Shown: positions 30,483 to 41,848 of the stretch, piece after piece
Position numbering within the stretch: position 1 is the stretch's first letter
How the letters are laid out: the number at the start of each line of letters is the position of its first letter
DNA from: Porphyrobacter sp. ULC335
GTDB taxonomy: Bacteria; Pseudomonadota; Alphaproteobacteria; Sphingomonadales; Sphingomonadaceae
Assembly: GCF_025917005.1 (NCBI RefSeq)
Contig: NZ_CP078091.1
Coordinates: 2,356,001 to 2,420,000 of the forward strand
DNA: 64,000 bases
Direction of reading: 5' to 3'
Notes under the pieces: generated by a model
What the model was told of the DNA's origin: nothing
The model's database searches: none
The model's input: the letters and a program-made list of their open reading frames with translations, nothing else
Made by a program: the position numbers and the translations under genes

Positions 30483-30935
30483 CTAGCTCAAAGCCGCCTT
30501 CACCAGCGTGCTCGCCAGCTTCCCGTCGAGCACCGCGCCGTGGCGGGCCTTCAGTTCGGCCATGACGGTGCCCATGTCCTTCATGGTCGACGCGCCGGTC
30601 TCCGCCTTGATCGCCTCGATGGCGGCGGCGGTTTCGGCCTCGCTCAGCATCTGGGGCAGGAATTCCTCGATCACGGCGAGTTCGGCGCGCTCAACCGCGG
30701 CGAGTTCCGCGCGGCCGCCGGCATCATACATCTCGATCGATTCGCGGCGCTGCTTGGCCATTTTCTGGAGCACGCTCACCACCAGCTCGTCGTCCGGAAT
30801 CGACTTGCCCGAAGTGCGTTCCTCGATGTCGCGGTCCTTGATCTTGGCGCTGATCTGGCGGAGCGCGGCGGTGCGGTCCTTCTCGCCGGCCTTCATCGCG
30901 GTGATGGTTGCGGCTTTGATTTCGTCACGGATCAT
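30483..30935 (-). CDS. GatB/YqeY domain protein
   Basis: 150 aa YqeY-type protein: MIRDEIKAATITAMKAGEKDRTAALRQISAKIKD at the N-terminus, YDAGGRAELAAVERAELAVIEEFLPQMLSE, and the C-terminal MKDMGTVMAELKARHGAVLDGKLAS. The domain resembles the tRNA-binding tail of GatB; the role of the free-standing protein is unclear. Upstream of dnaG-rpoD, as usual in this class. Divergent from carA. Confidence 0.95.
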   Translation of the reverse strand: MIRDEIKAATITAMKAGEKDRTAALRQISAKIKDRDIEERTSGKSIPDDELVVSVLQKMAKQRRESIEMYDAGGRAELAAVERAELAVIEEFLPQMLSEAETAAAIEAIKAETGASTMKDMGTVMAELKARHGAVLDGKLASTLVKAALS

Positions 30936-31074
30936 CGGTGTTTCCTGTGGATTGAATTGGTGCGCGCGCCCCTAACGCAATTAGTGGCCCAAGCCTAGGT
31001 TGACGCGGGGGGGCGAGGGGCCTAGCGGGCAAAACTTAGCAACATCGCTGGCTTTATACGCAACGGAGCGCCCC

Positions 31075-32256
31075 ATGGCCGACCCCGCATCCACCCGCGC
31101 GCAACCTTCGGGCGCGACCGGAGTCCTTGTGCTGGCTGACGGCACCACCGTTTGGGGTCGCGGCTTTGGCGCGACGGGCGCGAGCGTGGGCGAAGTCTGC
31201 TTCAACACCGCCATGACCGGCTATCAGGAGGTGATGACCGATCCCTCCTACGCCGCGCAAATTGTCACCTTCACCTTCCCGCACATCGGCAATGTCGGCG
31301 CAAACGGCGAGGACGTGGAGAGCAAGGTCGAAGGCGCGGTCGGCTGCGTGGTGCGCGAGGATGTGACCGAGCCTTCGAATTTCCGCAGCGTCGAAAAGTT
31401 CGCCGACTGGATGGTGCGCAACGGCAAGATCGGCCTCGCCGGTGTAGACACCCGCGCGCTCACCCGCCGCATCCGCCAGAGCGGCGCGCCCAATGCGGTG
31501 ATCGCCCATGCGCCCGACGGCAAGTTCGATATCCCCGCGCTGATCAAGCGCGCGCAGGAGTGGCCGGGGCTGGAGGGCATGGACCTCGCCATCCGCGTCA
31601 CCCGCGACAAGCACGAGGGCTGGGAGGGCGGCTACTGGACGCTCGGCAAGGGCTATGGCCGCGCGGCCTTCGATGCCAAGCCGCACGTTGTGGCGATCGA
31701 CTACGGGTCGAAGGACAACATCTTCCGCAATCTGGTGAAGGCCGGGGCGCGGGTGACGGTGGTGCCTGCCAAGACTTCGTTTGACGAAGTGATGGCGTTG
31801 GCGCCCGACGGCGTGTTCCTGAGCAACGGCCCGGGCGATCCGGCGGCAACGGGCGAGTATGCCGTGCCGGTGATCAAGGCGCTGCTGGATGCGGATGTGC
31901 CGCTGTTCGGCATCTGTCTGGGCCACCAGATGCTCGCGCTCGCCGCGGGCGCGAAGACGATCAAGATGCACCAGGGCCACCGCGGCGCGAACCACCCTGT
32001 CCAGCGCGTGGGCGAGGGCTGGGGCGAGACCACCGGCCTCGTCGAGATCACCTCGATGAACCACGGCTTCGCGGTCGATGTCGCCACGCTGCCGGAGAAT
32101 GTCGAGCAGACCCATGTGAGCCTCTTCGACGGGACGAATTGCGGGATTGCGATCAAGGGCAAGCGGGCGTTTGCGGTGCAGTATCACCCGGAGGCAAGTC
32201 CGGGGCCGCAGGATAGCTTCTACCTGTTCGAGAAGTTTGTCGGGGGGCTGGGGTAA
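31075..32256 (+). CDS. carA: Carbamoyl-phosphate synthase small subunit
   Basis: 393 aa from ATG 31075 (GGAG at 31065-31068). Supplies ammonia from glutamine to CarB for arginine and pyrimidine synthesis. N-terminal CPSase domain (NTAMTGYQEVMTDPSYAAQIV), C-terminal class I amidotransferase with nucleophile Cys in FGICLGHQMLA, His in QYHPEASPGP and the SNGPGDP oxyanion loop. An unknown 109-codon gene separates it from carB. Confidence 0.98.
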   Translation: MADPASTRAQPSGATGVLVLADGTTVWGRGFGATGASVGEVCFNTAMTGYQEVMTDPSYAAQIVTFTFPHIGNVGANGEDVESKVEGAVGCVVREDVTEPSNFRSVEKFADWMVRNGKIGLAGVDTRALTRRIRQSGAPNAVIAHAPDGKFDIPALIKRAQEWPGLEGMDLAIRVTRDKHEGWEGGYWTLGKGYGRAAFDAKPHVVAIDYGSKDNIFRNLVKAGARVTVVPAKTSFDEVMALAPDGVFLSNGPGDPAATGEYAVPVIKALLDADVPLFGICLGHQMLALAAGAKTIKMHQGHRGANHPVQRVGEGWGETTGLVEITSMNHGFAVDVATLPENVEQTHVSLFDGTNCGIAIKGKRAFAVQYHPEASPGPQDSFYLFEKFVGGLG

Positions 32257-32260
32257 GGCT

Positions 32261-32590
32261 ATGGCACGCTGGCAATTCGGTCCTCGCGGAACTCTCACGC
32301 ATTTGCGGATGCCCTTCCGTAAGCTCGAAAAACGCATGATCGTGTCGTCAACTTACGGACGGCGCTTTCTCGTGAAGTCTGGCTTGATCCACACGATCAA
32401 GCTCTACGGCTTGCGGATAGAGGAACACGGTCCACGCAAGGTCAAGCTGACGCTTCCTCAAGAGGTGAGTGTAGATCGTGCTTCTAGGCTTGCCGAGCAC
32501 ATACTCCGCTGGCCCGCGAAGGCCCCTCTTCGTCGTGTCGCAATTAGAATTCTGCGTAGTGATCGCTCAAGAAACAGGTTCGGCTACTGA
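32261..32590 (+). CDS. Unknown basic protein encoded between carA and carB
   Basis: 109 aa, strongly basic (many Arg/Lys, e.g. [26 protein letters not shown]), no membrane segment. Begins 4 bp after the carA stop and its TGA overlaps the carB ATG (TGATG), so it is placed as a translated link of the car operon. Family not recognised. GC is 32/60 in both 32281-32340 and 32341-32400 by hand count, below carB (36/60 in 32641-32700). A nucleic-acid-binding role would fit the charge but is a guess. ATG 32261 is the first Met after carA; TAAGG just upstream is a plausible ribosome site. Confidence 0.62.
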   Translation: MARWQFGPRGTLTHLRMPFRKLEKRMIVSSTYGRRFLVKSGLIHTIKLYGLRIEEHGPRKVKLTLPQEVSVDRASRLAEHILRWPAKAPLRRVAIRILRSDRSRNRFGY

Positions 32591-35500
32591 TGCCCAAAAG
32601 AACAGACATTTCCTCGATCCTCGTCATAGGCGCTGGCCCTATCATCATCGGGCAGGCGTGCGAGTTCGATTACTCCGGCACGCAGGCGATCAAGGCGTTG
32701 AAGGAGGAGGGCTACCGCGTCATCCTCGTCAACTCCAACCCCGCGACGATCATGACCGATCCGGAGTTCGCCGACGCCACCTATATCGAGCCGATCACGC
32801 CCGATATCGTCGCCAAGATCATCGCCAAGGAACGGCCCGATGCGCTGCTGCCGACGATGGGCGGGCAGACCGCGCTCAACTGCGCGCTGAAGCTCGACGA
32901 GATGGGTGTGCTGGCCGAATACGGGGTCGAGATGATCGGGGCCAAGGCCGACGCCATCGACAAGGCCGAGAACCGCCAGCGGTTCCGTGATGCGATGACC
33001 AGCATCGGGCTGGAAAGCGCGCGTTCTGGCGTCGCCAACACGCTCGAAGAAGCACGGGTGATCCTTGAGCGCACCGGGCTGCCCTCGATCATCCGCCCCA
33101 GCTTCACGCTCGGCGGGACGGGCGGCGGGATTGCCTATAACAAGGCGGAGTTCGACCAGATCGTGCGCGAAGGCCTTGATGCCTCGCCGACTACCGAAGT
33201 CCTGATCGAGGAATCGCTCCTCGGGTGGAAAGAGTTCGAGATGGAGGTGGTGCGCGACCGCAAGGACAACGCGATCATCATCTGCGCCATCGAAAACGTC
33301 GATCCGATGGGCGTCCACACCGGGGACTCGATCACTGTCGCTCCGGCGCTGACGCTGACCGACAAGGAATACCAGATCATGCGCAACGCGAGCATCGCTT
33401 GCCTGCGCGAAATCGGGGTGGAGACGGGCGGCTCCAACGTCCAGTTCGCGGTGAACCCCGCCGATGGCCGTTTGATTGTCATCGAGATGAACCCGCGCGT
33501 GTCGCGCAGTTCCGCGCTGGCGTCCAAGGCGACCGGCTTCCCCATCGCCCGCGTCGCGGCCAAGTTGGCCGTTGGGTACACGCTGGATGAACTCACCAAC
33601 GAGATCACCGGCGCGACCCCCGCCAGCTTCGAACCCACGATTGACTACGTGGTGACGAAGATCCCGCGCTTCGCCTTCGAGAAGTTCAAGGGCGCAGCCA
33701 CTGATCTGTCCACCGCGATGAAATCGGTCGGTGAAGTCATGGCTATCGGCCGCAACTTCCAGGAATCGATGCAGAAGGCGCTGCGCGGTCTCGAAACCGG
33801 GCTTGATGGCTTCAACCGCGTGCCCGAGCTGGAAGGCCAACCGCGCGACATCATCACTGCCGCCCTGTCGCGCCGCACGCCTGACCGGCTGCTCAAGGTC
33901 GGGCAAGCCTTCCGCGAGGGCATGAGCGTGGAGGAGGTGGCCGCCGTGACCTTCTACGATCCGTGGTTCCTGCGCCAGATCGAGCAGATCATCGATGCCG
34001 AGCGTGCCATCCAGAAGGACGGCCTTCCCCGCGATGCCGCTGGCCTGCGCCGGTTGAAGGCGATGGGCTTCTCCGACAAGCGCCTCGCCACCCTGGCTGT
34101 GCGTTCCGTGGGCGTTGCGGGCGGCATGGGCGAAACCCAGGCCAAGCGTTCGGGCCTGCTCCACGATGCGCTTGTCGCGATGGCGGGGGCGACCAGCGCC
34201 GAGGAAGTGCGCGCCCTGCGCCACAAGCTGGGCGTGTTCCCGGTCTTCAAGCGCATCGACAGCTGCGCCGCCGAGTTCGAGGCGATCACGCCCTACATGT
34301 ACTCGACCTACGAGGCCCCGAGCTTCGGTGAGCCCGAGTGCGAGGCCATGCCGTCCGATCGCAAGAAGATCGTGATCCTCGGCGGCGGGCCGAACCGGAT
34401 CGGGCAGGGCATCGAGTTCGATTATTGCTGCGTCCACGCCTGCTTCGCGCTTGCCGAACAGGGCTACGAGACGATCATGATCAACTGCAACCCGGAAACC
34501 GTCTCGACCGATTACGACACGTCAGACCGCCTCTATTTCGAGCCGCTGACCGACGAGGACGTGCTGGAGATCCTGCGCGTCGAACAGCAGAATGGCACGC
34601 TGGTGGGCGTCATCGTCCAGTTCGGCGGGCAGACCCCGCTGAAGCTGGCGCAGGCGCTGGAGGATGCGGGCATCCCGATCCTCGGCACCTCGCCCGATGC
34701 GATCGACCTTGCCGAAGACCGCGAACGCTTTGCCAAGCTGGTCAGCAAGCTGAAGCTCAAGCAGCCCGAAAACGGCATTGCCCGCAGCCGCGATGAAGCC
34801 GCCGCGGTGGCTGCACGTATCGGCTATCCGGTGCTGCTGCGCCCCTCCTATGTGCTCGGCGGGCGGGCGATGGAGATCGTCGACAGCGAAGCCCAGCTCG
34901 ACAATTACATCGCCACGGCCGTGAACGTGTCGGGCGATAGCCCGGTGCTGATCGACCAATATCTGCGCGACGCGATTGAATGCGATGTCGATGCGCTGTG
35001 CGATGGCGAGGAAGTGCGCATCGCCGGCGTGATGCAGCATATCGAGGAAGCGGGCGTCCATTCGGGCGATTCTGCCTGCACGCTGCCGCCCTATTCGCTC
35101 CCGCCGGAAATCATCGCCGAGATGGAGCGGCAGGCCGAGGCGCTGGCGCATGCGCTGGGCGTGGTCGGCCTGATGAACATCCAGTTCGCGGTGAAGGACG
35201 GTCTGGTCTACCTCATCGAAGTCAATCCCCGTGCCAGCCGCACCGTGCCGTTCGTGGCCAAGGCCATTGGCCAGCAGGTCGCCAAGATCGCGGCGCGGGT
35301 GATGGCGGGCGAGAAGCTGTCCACCTTCGAACCGTTCAAGCGCGACCTGCCTTACATCGCGGTGAAAGAAGCGGTGTTCCCCTTCGCACGCTTCCCCGGC
35401 GCCGATCCGGTGCTGAGCCCCGAAATGAAATCGACGGGCGAGGTCATGGGGATCGACACCACCTTCGAAGCCGCCTTCCTCAAATCGCAGCTGGGCGCGG

Positions 35501-35916
35501 GCATGGTGCCTCCGCAATCGGGCACGGTGTTCGTCTCGGTCAAGAACACCGACAAGCCGGTGATTCTGCCTGCGGTGCGCCAGCTGCTCGACCACGGGTT
35601 CCGTGTGATCGCCACCGGTGGCACGCAAAGCTACCTTGCCGAACAGGGGCTTGCCGTCGAGCGGGTCAACAAGGTGGCCGAGGGGCAGCCGCATATCGTC
35701 GACAAGATCATCGACGGGGATATTGCGCTGATCTTCAACACCACCGAAGGCTGGCAATCGCTGCTGGACAGCAAATCGATCCGTCAGGCCGCGCTTTCGG
35801 GCAAGGTTCCCTATTACACCACCGCCACCGCATCGGTCGCGGCTGCGGCGGCCATTTCGGCAATCCGGCCGGACCAGCTTGAAGTCCGGTCGTTGCAGGA
35901 CTATTATGGTGGGTAA
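32590..35916 (+). CDS. carB: Carbamoyl-phosphate synthase large subunit
   Basis: 1108 aa. Two homologous ATP-grasp halves: the first with [20 protein letters not shown], the second with [21 protein letters not shown]; each has a RPSF/RPSY..GG ATP loop. The C-terminal MGS-like allosteric domain ([23 protein letters not shown]) follows. Makes carbamoyl phosphate from bicarbonate, ammonia and two ATP. Starts on the TGA of the preceding small gene. Confidence 0.99.
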   Translation: MPKRTDISSILVIGAGPIIIGQACEFDYSGTQAIKALKEEGYRVILVNSNPATIMTDPEFADATYIEPITPDIVAKIIAKERPDALLPTMGGQTALNCALKLDEMGVLAEYGVEMIGAKADAIDKAENRQRFRDAMTSIGLESARSGVANTLEEARVILERTGLPSIIRPSFTLGGTGGGIAYNKAEFDQIVREGLDASPTTEVLIEESLLGWKEFEMEVVRDRKDNAIIICAIENVDPMGVHTGDSITVAPALTLTDKEYQIMRNASIACLREIGVETGGSNVQFAVNPADGRLIVIEMNPRVSRSSALASKATGFPIARVAAKLAVGYTLDELTNEITGATPASFEPTIDYVVTKIPRFAFEKFKGAATDLSTAMKSVGEVMAIGRNFQESMQKALRGLETGLDGFNRVPELEGQPRDIITAALSRRTPDRLLKVGQAFREGMSVEEVAAVTFYDPWFLRQIEQIIDAERAIQKDGLPRDAAGLRRLKAMGFSDKRLATLAVRSVGVAGGMGETQAKRSGLLHDALVAMAGATSAEEVRALRHKLGVFPVFKRIDSCAAEFEAITPYMYSTYEAPSFGEPECEAMPSDRKKIVILGGGPNRIGQGIEFDYCCVHACFALAEQGYETIMINCNPETVSTDYDTSDRLYFEPLTDEDVLEILRVEQQNGTLVGVIVQFGGQTPLKLAQALEDAGIPILGTSPDAIDLAEDRERFAKLVSKLKLKQPENGIARSRDEAAAVAARIGYPVLLRPSYVLGGRAMEIVDSEAQLDNYIATAVNVSGDSPVLIDQYLRDAIECDVDALCDGEEVRIAGVMQHIEEAGVHSGDSACTLPPYSLPPEIIAEMERQAEALAHALGVVGLMNIQFAVKDGLVYLIEVNPRASRTVPFVAKAIGQQVAKIAARVMAGEKLSTFEPFKRDLPYIAVKEAVFPFARFPGADPVLSPEMKSTGEVMGIDTTFEAAFLKSQLGAGMVPPQSGTVFVSVKNTDKPVILPAVRQLLDHGFRVIATGGTQSYLAEQGLAVERVNKVAEGQPHIVDKIIDGDIALIFNTTEGWQSLLDSKSIRQAALSGKVPYYTTATASVAAAAAISAIRPDQLEVRSLQDYYGG

Positions 35917-36032
35917 CTGACGCCTCCCCCGAAATCGAGAGTGCCTGACGCCGTGCCGACTGGACGGCGACAAGGTCTTTCTTTCCTTTCGCGGGGCAAG
36001 TGCCGGGAAAAACAGATAGAAAGATAAGAACG

Positions 36033-36509
36033 ATGGCGACGGTGGAAAAGGTTCCGATGCTGGCCGAGGGCTACGAGCGGCTCACCGCCGAACTCAAGGT
36101 GCTGCGCGACGAACGTCCAAAAATCGTAGAAGCCATCGAGGAGGCGCGCGCCCACGGCGATCTTTCCGAAAATGCCGAATACCACGCAGCCAAGGAGCGG
36201 CAGGGCCAGGTCGAAGCCATGATCGGCGAGATCGAGCATATGGTCAGCCGCGCCCAGATCATCGATCCGACCACGCTGTCGGGTGACAAGATCGTGTTTG
36301 GCGCGACCGTCACCCTGCTCGACGAGAACGACAAGCCGATCCGTTACCAGATCGTCGGCCAGACCGAGGCGGATGCGAACAAGGGGCGGATTTCTTACAA
36401 CTCGCCACTCGCCCGCGCGCTGATCGGCAAGCAGGTCGGCGACGATATCGAAGTGACTGTTCCCTCTGGGGAAAAGTTCTACCACGTCGACAAGATCGAG
36501 TTCATCTGA
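36033..36509 (+). CDS. greA: Transcription elongation factor GreA
   Basis: 158 aa. N-terminal coiled coil ([47 protein letters not shown], whose acidic DLSENAEY tip enters the polymerase) and C-terminal FKBP-like domain ([20 protein letters not shown]). Rescues backtracked RNA polymerase. ATG 36033 is the standard start; a longer in-frame start at 36000 is not conserved-looking. Follows carB by 116 bp. Confidence 0.98.
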   Translation: MATVEKVPMLAEGYERLTAELKVLRDERPKIVEAIEEARAHGDLSENAEYHAAKERQGQVEAMIGEIEHMVSRAQIIDPTTLSGDKIVFGATVTLLDENDKPIRYQIVGQTEADANKGRISYNSPLARALIGKQVGDDIEVTVPSGEKFYHVDKIEFI

Positions 36510-36520
36510 GGCGCAGCGGC

Positions 36521-36808
36521 GTGGCTGTCCCGCCCGTCAGACCGATTGCCGAGCGCAGGATCGCGCAGCATTTCATTGATGCCGGTGCGGTCAGCATGGC
36601 CGATGCCATTCGCTATGCACCCGCTCGCCCCGGCCGCCAGCACGCTTTCGAGCGGCTGAAGGGGGCCGATGTGCTCAAGACCGACGGGCAGGGCAAGTGG
36701 TGGCTGGACGAGGAACGCTGGTCCTCGCGCCGATCGGATCGCCGGACGCGGGTGGTGTTGACGATGCTGGCGGTGGCAGCGGCAGGGGCCTTCGCGGCCC
36801 TGCGTTGA
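36521..36808 (+). CDS. Small protein with C-terminal membrane helix, unknown
   Basis: 95 aa from a GTG at 36521, 11 bp after greA on the same strand. A soluble N-terminal part (about 70 residues, winged-helix-like spacing in IAQHFIDAGAVSMADAIRY and FERLKGADVLKTDGQGKWWLDEE) is followed by a single hydrophobic tail (VVLTMLAVAAAGAFAAL). No named family recognised; probably co-transcribed with greA. Confidence 0.62.
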   Translation: MAVPPVRPIAERRIAQHFIDAGAVSMADAIRYAPARPGRQHAFERLKGADVLKTDGQGKWWLDEERWSSRRSDRRTRVVLTMLAVAAAGAFAALR

Positions 36809-36829
36809 CGGGTCCCAGCGCGGTCTAGA

Positions 36830-36865
36830 CCCCTGTTAGACCCCCTCTAGACCCCCCTTAGACCC
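36830..36865 (-). other. Candidate G-quadruplex motif built of TAGACCCC repeats
   Basis: On the plus strand four C-runs (4, 5, 6 and 3 long) are separated by 7, 6 and 5 nt (TGTTAGA, TCTAGA, TTAGA). The minus strand therefore has four G-runs with short loops, meeting the usual G3+ N1-7 rule, and the unit GGGGTCTA recalls telomere-type repeats. It lies in the 97-bp gap between two convergent genes, and on the minus strand falls just after the GNAT gene. Confidence 0.6.
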
Positions 36866-36905
36866 ACTTTGCCCCGGTGTTTCCCGTGAAACATCGCTCG
36901 CGCTG

Positions 36906-37388
36906 TCAGCCGATCAACCTTTCCATCGCGTAATTGTGGATCGCCACTTCACCGCCATCAAACGGGATAGTGAAATCGCGGCGGTGCAGGACGGTGTAGC
37001 CCGCGCGCTCGAACACCGGGCGGGCAAGCTCGCTGGCTTCGGTGACAATGCGGGTCACGCCCTGCGCCCGCGCAGCGTCCTCGACCTCGGCGAGCAGCGC
37101 GAAGGCCAGCCCCTTGCCGGTGTGATCGGGGTGGCAGAACAGCATGTCGAGATGCCCGCCACCCTCAAGCACGGTGTAGGCGAGGGGGCAATCATCAGCC
37201 CCGGTCGCGACGAGGATCACGTCGCCTTTCGCGGCTCCCTCCAACAGGCGCTCCACCGAATAGCGCCCTGACCATGCCTCGACCTGCGCAGGCGAATAGG
37301 CACGCAGCGCAGTGGTGCGGATCGCCGCCAGCGTCAGCGCCGCAATCGTTTCGGCATCGCTAGGCCGGTAGGGGCGGATCACCGCCAC
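36906..37388 (-). CDS. GNAT-family acetyltransferase
   Basis: 160 aa from a GTG start at 37388. The acetyl-CoA-binding motif A is CHPDHTGKGLAFALLAEVEDAA (R/QxxGxG/A variant QxxGKG), and the C-terminal FERAGYTVLHRRDF is typical of YafP/ElaA-like acetyltransferases. Acceptor unknown. Starts 6 bp after the DUF4170 stop, so they are co-transcribed. Confidence 0.88.
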   Translation of the reverse strand: MAVIRPYRPSDAETIAALTLAAIRTTALRAYSPAQVEAWSGRYSVERLLEGAAKGDVILVATGADDCPLAYTVLEGGGHLDMLFCHPDHTGKGLAFALLAEVEDAARAQGVTRIVTEASELARPVFERAGYTVLHRRDFTIPFDGGEVAIHNYAMERLIG

Positions 37389-37394
37389 GGCGAA

Positions 37395-37625
37395 TTAATC
37401 CTCGGGAGTCAGCAGCTTGTGGATGTGGACCACAACATACTTCATCTCGGCATCGTCAACCGTGCGCTGCGCCTGTGCGCGCCAAGCGTCGACCGCCGCA
37501 TCATAGGAGCTGTACACGCCGACGACGTGAATGCTCTCGGGATCCTGGAACTCGAGACCGCGCGGGTCGATCACGCGGCCGCCCATCACGAGGTGGAGCC
37601 GCTGGGTGGGAGTGGTTTCTGCCAT
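37395..37625 (-). CDS. DUF4170-family small protein
   Basis: 76 aa from ATG 37625. Pattern RLHLVMGGRVIDPRGLEFQDPESIHVVGVYSSYDAAVDAWRAQAQRTVDDAEMKYVVVHIHKLL fits the DUF4170 family, found in Alphaproteobacteria. Soluble, no catalytic motif seen, function unknown. The sequence before Met at 37625 is not conserved-looking. Confidence 0.85.
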   Translation of the reverse strand: MAETTPTQRLHLVMGGRVIDPRGLEFQDPESIHVVGVYSSYDAAVDAWRAQAQRTVDDAEMKYVVVHIHKLLTPED

Positions 37626-37709
37626 TGTCGTAAGCCCTTGGGGAGGAAGGATGCGCGCCCCCTTAGCGCCTGACACGCCGAGGGCAAGCCTTCAGGGCTG
37701 GTGATCCGG

Positions 37710-38282
37710 TCAGCCTTTGGTCCTGCTCCGCAAATCGCGCACCGCATCAAGCGCGGCATCGCGGGTCTTGCGGGCCAGCGCGCGGGTGTTGTCCGCCGCC
37801 GATCCGGCCGCGTCGGATGCGTTTGAGGTCAGCCTTTTCGCTTGTGTTCCAGCAGCTTCGCCTAGCTCCCCGGCGCGTTCCTGTCCGGCGCGGGCGGTCT
37901 CTACCATGTCATCGATCAGGGTCATCGCATAGGTCACCGCGGCTTGACCGATCATCCGGCCCAGCTGCGATCCGCCGCGCGAGGTGATGTTCTTCACACC
38001 TGATGAAGCGCTTGAAGCGGCGCCGGAAATCGCGTCGGCGGTGCTGTGCAGCGCCTTGCCGGCAACCCGCCGTCCGGGGCGGGTGAGCAGCCCGATCACC
38101 AGACCGGCAGCCAGTGCGCCGCCGATCACTGTCAGCGGGTTGGCGCGGGTGTAGTCGACCGCGGCATTGGCAGCGGTGCGGGCCTGATCCGCCAGCGAGC
38201 GTTCGGAATTGCGGCGCTCGGCAGCTTCGATCCGTGCGCGCAGGGAATCACGCTTTTCGGTTGCAGGCGATTGGTCGGTCAT
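37710..38282 (-). CDS. Membrane-associated protein, ElaB/YqjD-like
   Basis: 190 aa. One central hydrophobic Gly-rich helix (PLTVIGGALAAGLVIGLL, about residues 50-67) between Ala/Arg-rich helical flanks (long low-complexity amphipathic helices on both sides). Resembles in organisation the ElaB/YqjD/DUF883 inner-membrane, ribosome-associated proteins of E. coli. Overlaps the next upstream gene by 4 bp (ATGA). Last gene of a four-gene set. Confidence 0.6.
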   Translation of the reverse strand: MTDQSPATEKRDSLRARIEAAERRNSERSLADQARTAANAAVDYTRANPLTVIGGALAAGLVIGLLTRPGRRVAGKALHSTADAISGAASSASSGVKNITSRGGSQLGRMIGQAAVTYAMTLIDDMVETARAGQERAGELGEAAGTQAKRLTSNASDAAGSAADNTRALARKTRDAALDAVRDLRSRTKG

Positions 38283-38647
38283 TCGGGGTCTCCCTCGGAC
38301 ACCGCGTCGGGCGATGCGGTGTCGTCATTGTCTTCGTCTTCGGTAGCGTCAAACTCGTCGATCCAGTCGAGGATCGGCCCGCGCGCGATCCACAGCAGGA
38401 TCGCGCCGAGCAGGACGGCGAGCACGCCCTTGTGGTCGCCCGCCTGGGCCTTGGCCTGGGCGAGTACATCGCGCGCACCGGTGCGGATCCGGCCCGAGAT
38501 GGTCGAGGTCACGCCCGAGGATACGCGGCTCGCAATGCCCTCTTCGGAGAGGTTGGCGCGCAGCCGCTCGATATCGTCGGTCAACACCGCACGGGCGGCA
38601 TCACGCAAGGCGCGGTCCACGATAAACTGGTCAGGCAGATGGCTCAT
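38279..38647 (-). CDS. Small single-helix membrane protein of unknown function
   Basis: 122 aa. Helical N-terminal half (RDAARAVLTDDIERLRANLSEEG), a hydrophobic segment (GVLAVLLGAILLWIA) and an acidic C-terminus (DEFDATEDEDNDD). Family not recognised. Overlaps both neighbours by 4 bp, showing tight coupling with the holin-X-like and YqjD-like genes. Confidence 0.6.
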   Translation of the reverse strand: MSHLPDQFIVDRALRDAARAVLTDDIERLRANLSEEGIASRVSSGVTSTISGRIRTGARDVLAQAKAQAGDHKGVLAVLLGAILLWIARGPILDWIDEFDATEDEDNDDTASPDAVSEGDPE

Positions 38648-39081
38648 GCGCCGTCTCCCGGACCGAACATCGCATTGATGGCCTTGCCATCATTCGCCGC
38701 GCCCCAAACCAGCAGCGCAACGCCGATCAGCAGCACGCCCACGACAATGGCTATCGCACCCCAGATTGTCACAAGCGGAGCAAGTGCAATCACCGCCCCC
38801 ACAGCAAGCGCGATGAGCGCAAGGTTGAGGAGCACCAGCGCCAGCACCAGCAGCACCAGTGCGCGGCCGCCCCGCTTTCCGGCAAGACCGGCGCGGGTCT
38901 TCTGGAAAGCGATCTCGGCCTCGGCATAGGTCCGCGCATCGTCGATCAGCGCGGTGACATCATCGCGCAAACCGGCAAAGCCGTTCGTCTCGTCCTGCGT
39001 ACTGTCAGGCTCGCCCGTCAGCGCCGGATCAACCGGTGCGCTGTCTGGCGGCCCACCAAGGCCGGGTTCGGTATCATGCAT
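38644..39081 (-). CDS. Phage-holin/YqjE-like membrane protein
   Basis: 145 aa. Hydrophilic N-terminus, then two long hydrophobic helices (ALVLLVLALVLLNLALIALAVG and WGAIAIVVGVLLIGVALLVW). The amphipathic helix before them (DVTALIDDARTYAEAEIAFQKTRAG) fits the Holin-X/YqjE superfamily, which in enterics is encoded next to yqjD. The word holin is only a family name; there is no phage nearby. Overlaps the downstream gene by 4 bp. Confidence 0.7.
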   Translation of the reverse strand: MHDTEPGLGGPPDSAPVDPALTGEPDSTQDETNGFAGLRDDVTALIDDARTYAEAEIAFQKTRAGLAGKRGGRALVLLVLALVLLNLALIALAVGAVIALAPLVTIWGAIAIVVGVLLIGVALLVWGAANDGKAINAMFGPGDGA

Positions 39082-39102
39082 AAGCTCGGCCTTTCGGCGG
39101 GA

Positions 39103-39720
39103 TCAGCGCCGCTTCCCGCCGAGCAGCCGCGCGATGAAGAAGCCGACCACAGCGGCGACGCCAACCGCCACGCCCGGGCTTTTGCGCACCATTTCGCGTG
39201 CGTCATCGCCCAGTTCCTCGACGCTCTTGGCTTCGAGCTTGGCAGAGGTTTCCTGCAACGTGCGCGAAGCCTTGCGGGCATAATCGCCATATTGTTCGCC
39301 CAGCTTTTCGTCGATCTGCGCGGCGCTATCGCCAACCACCTTGCCGAGCGAGGCAATGGCATCGGTCGTCACCTTCTTGCCTTCGACCGCGAGCTCGCCT
39401 GCCTTGCCCTTGGCCTGCTCGCCATAATTCTTGGCTTCGGCGACCAGATCGGTGCCCTTGCCCTTGGCCTGCCCGCTTACGGTGCTGAGGCGGTTCTCGG
39501 CCTCGGTGCGCAGCGCCGCAGCGCCGGCTTTCGCTTCCTCTAGCGCGGCATTGAAGCGGCTCTTGGCCTCAACGACCGGAGCAGAGGGTGCAGGCGCGTC
39601 GGCAGACTTGGCAGTTGCCGCAGTCTTGCGCGAAGCAGCCTTTGCCGGACCGTCAGTGCCGGTCGTGGCACCCTTGGCGGACTGCGCGGGGGTTTTCTTG
39701 GTCGGGGTGGTGTCGGCCAT
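39103..39720 (-). CDS. YqjD/ElaB-like protein with Ala/Lys-rich helices
   Basis: 205 aa from ATG 39720. The Ala/Lys/Thr-rich N-terminus is followed by long heptad-like helices (RFNAALEEAKAGAAALRTEAE and the AKGKGTDLVAEAKNYGEQAKG repeats), then a conserved-looking DUF883-type end with one membrane helix (PGVAVGVAAVVGFFIARLLGGKRR), the glycine-rich C-terminal anchor of YqjD. In E. coli such proteins sit in the inner membrane and bind ribosomes in stationary phase; the same role here is inference. First gene of the four-gene set, divergent from eno. Confidence 0.68.
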   Translation of the reverse strand: MADTTPTKKTPAQSAKGATTGTDGPAKAASRKTAATAKSADAPAPSAPVVEAKSRFNAALEEAKAGAAALRTEAENRLSTVSGQAKGKGTDLVAEAKNYGEQAKGKAGELAVEGKKVTTDAIASLGKVVGDSAAQIDEKLGEQYGDYARKASRTLQETSAKLEAKSVEELGDDAREMVRKSPGVAVGVAAVVGFFIARLLGGKRR

Positions 39721-39879
39721 TGCGGTACTCCTTGTGTTTCGGCTGATCCGGGCCGCGTCGCGCGCTTGCGCGGGCCAATTCCCGCGCATAGGGACGTCAC
39801 GCGTCGCGAACGCTGGAATCGTCAAACCAGAATCATGCCGTTTCCATTATCATAGTGATCAAGTGTCTTAACACCCTAA

Positions 39880-41696
<1,817 letters not shown>

Positions 41697-41848
41697 TTTG
41701 CCCCATCCTGCTATCTTCAGGAAGCGATGGCCCAAATCGGAGCCTGTTTCCCTTGATCTTGATAATAGGCATGCTTTGGCGCGCTGGCTTTAAGGGCAAA
41801 TACGCAGACTGCTATTTTCTCAGGATAAATCGTCAGGGCAGTGGTGGC

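Noticed and set aside
32584-34437. 617-codon minus-strand frame opposite carB
   Set aside because: Antisense shadow of carB; product rich in His, Arg and Ala without any recognisable motif.
35949-35969. Terminator after carB
   Set aside because: Only a 6-bp stem (CGCCGT...ACGGCG) with the T-rich tract not adjacent; too weak to call.
34522-35973. 483-codon minus-strand frame opposite the second half of carB
   Set aside because: Shadow of carB; composition typical of reverse-strand translation.
38644-39081. Phage holin and so a prophage remnant
   Set aside because: Holin-X/YqjE is a family name; no integrase, lysis, capsid or tail gene lies nearby.
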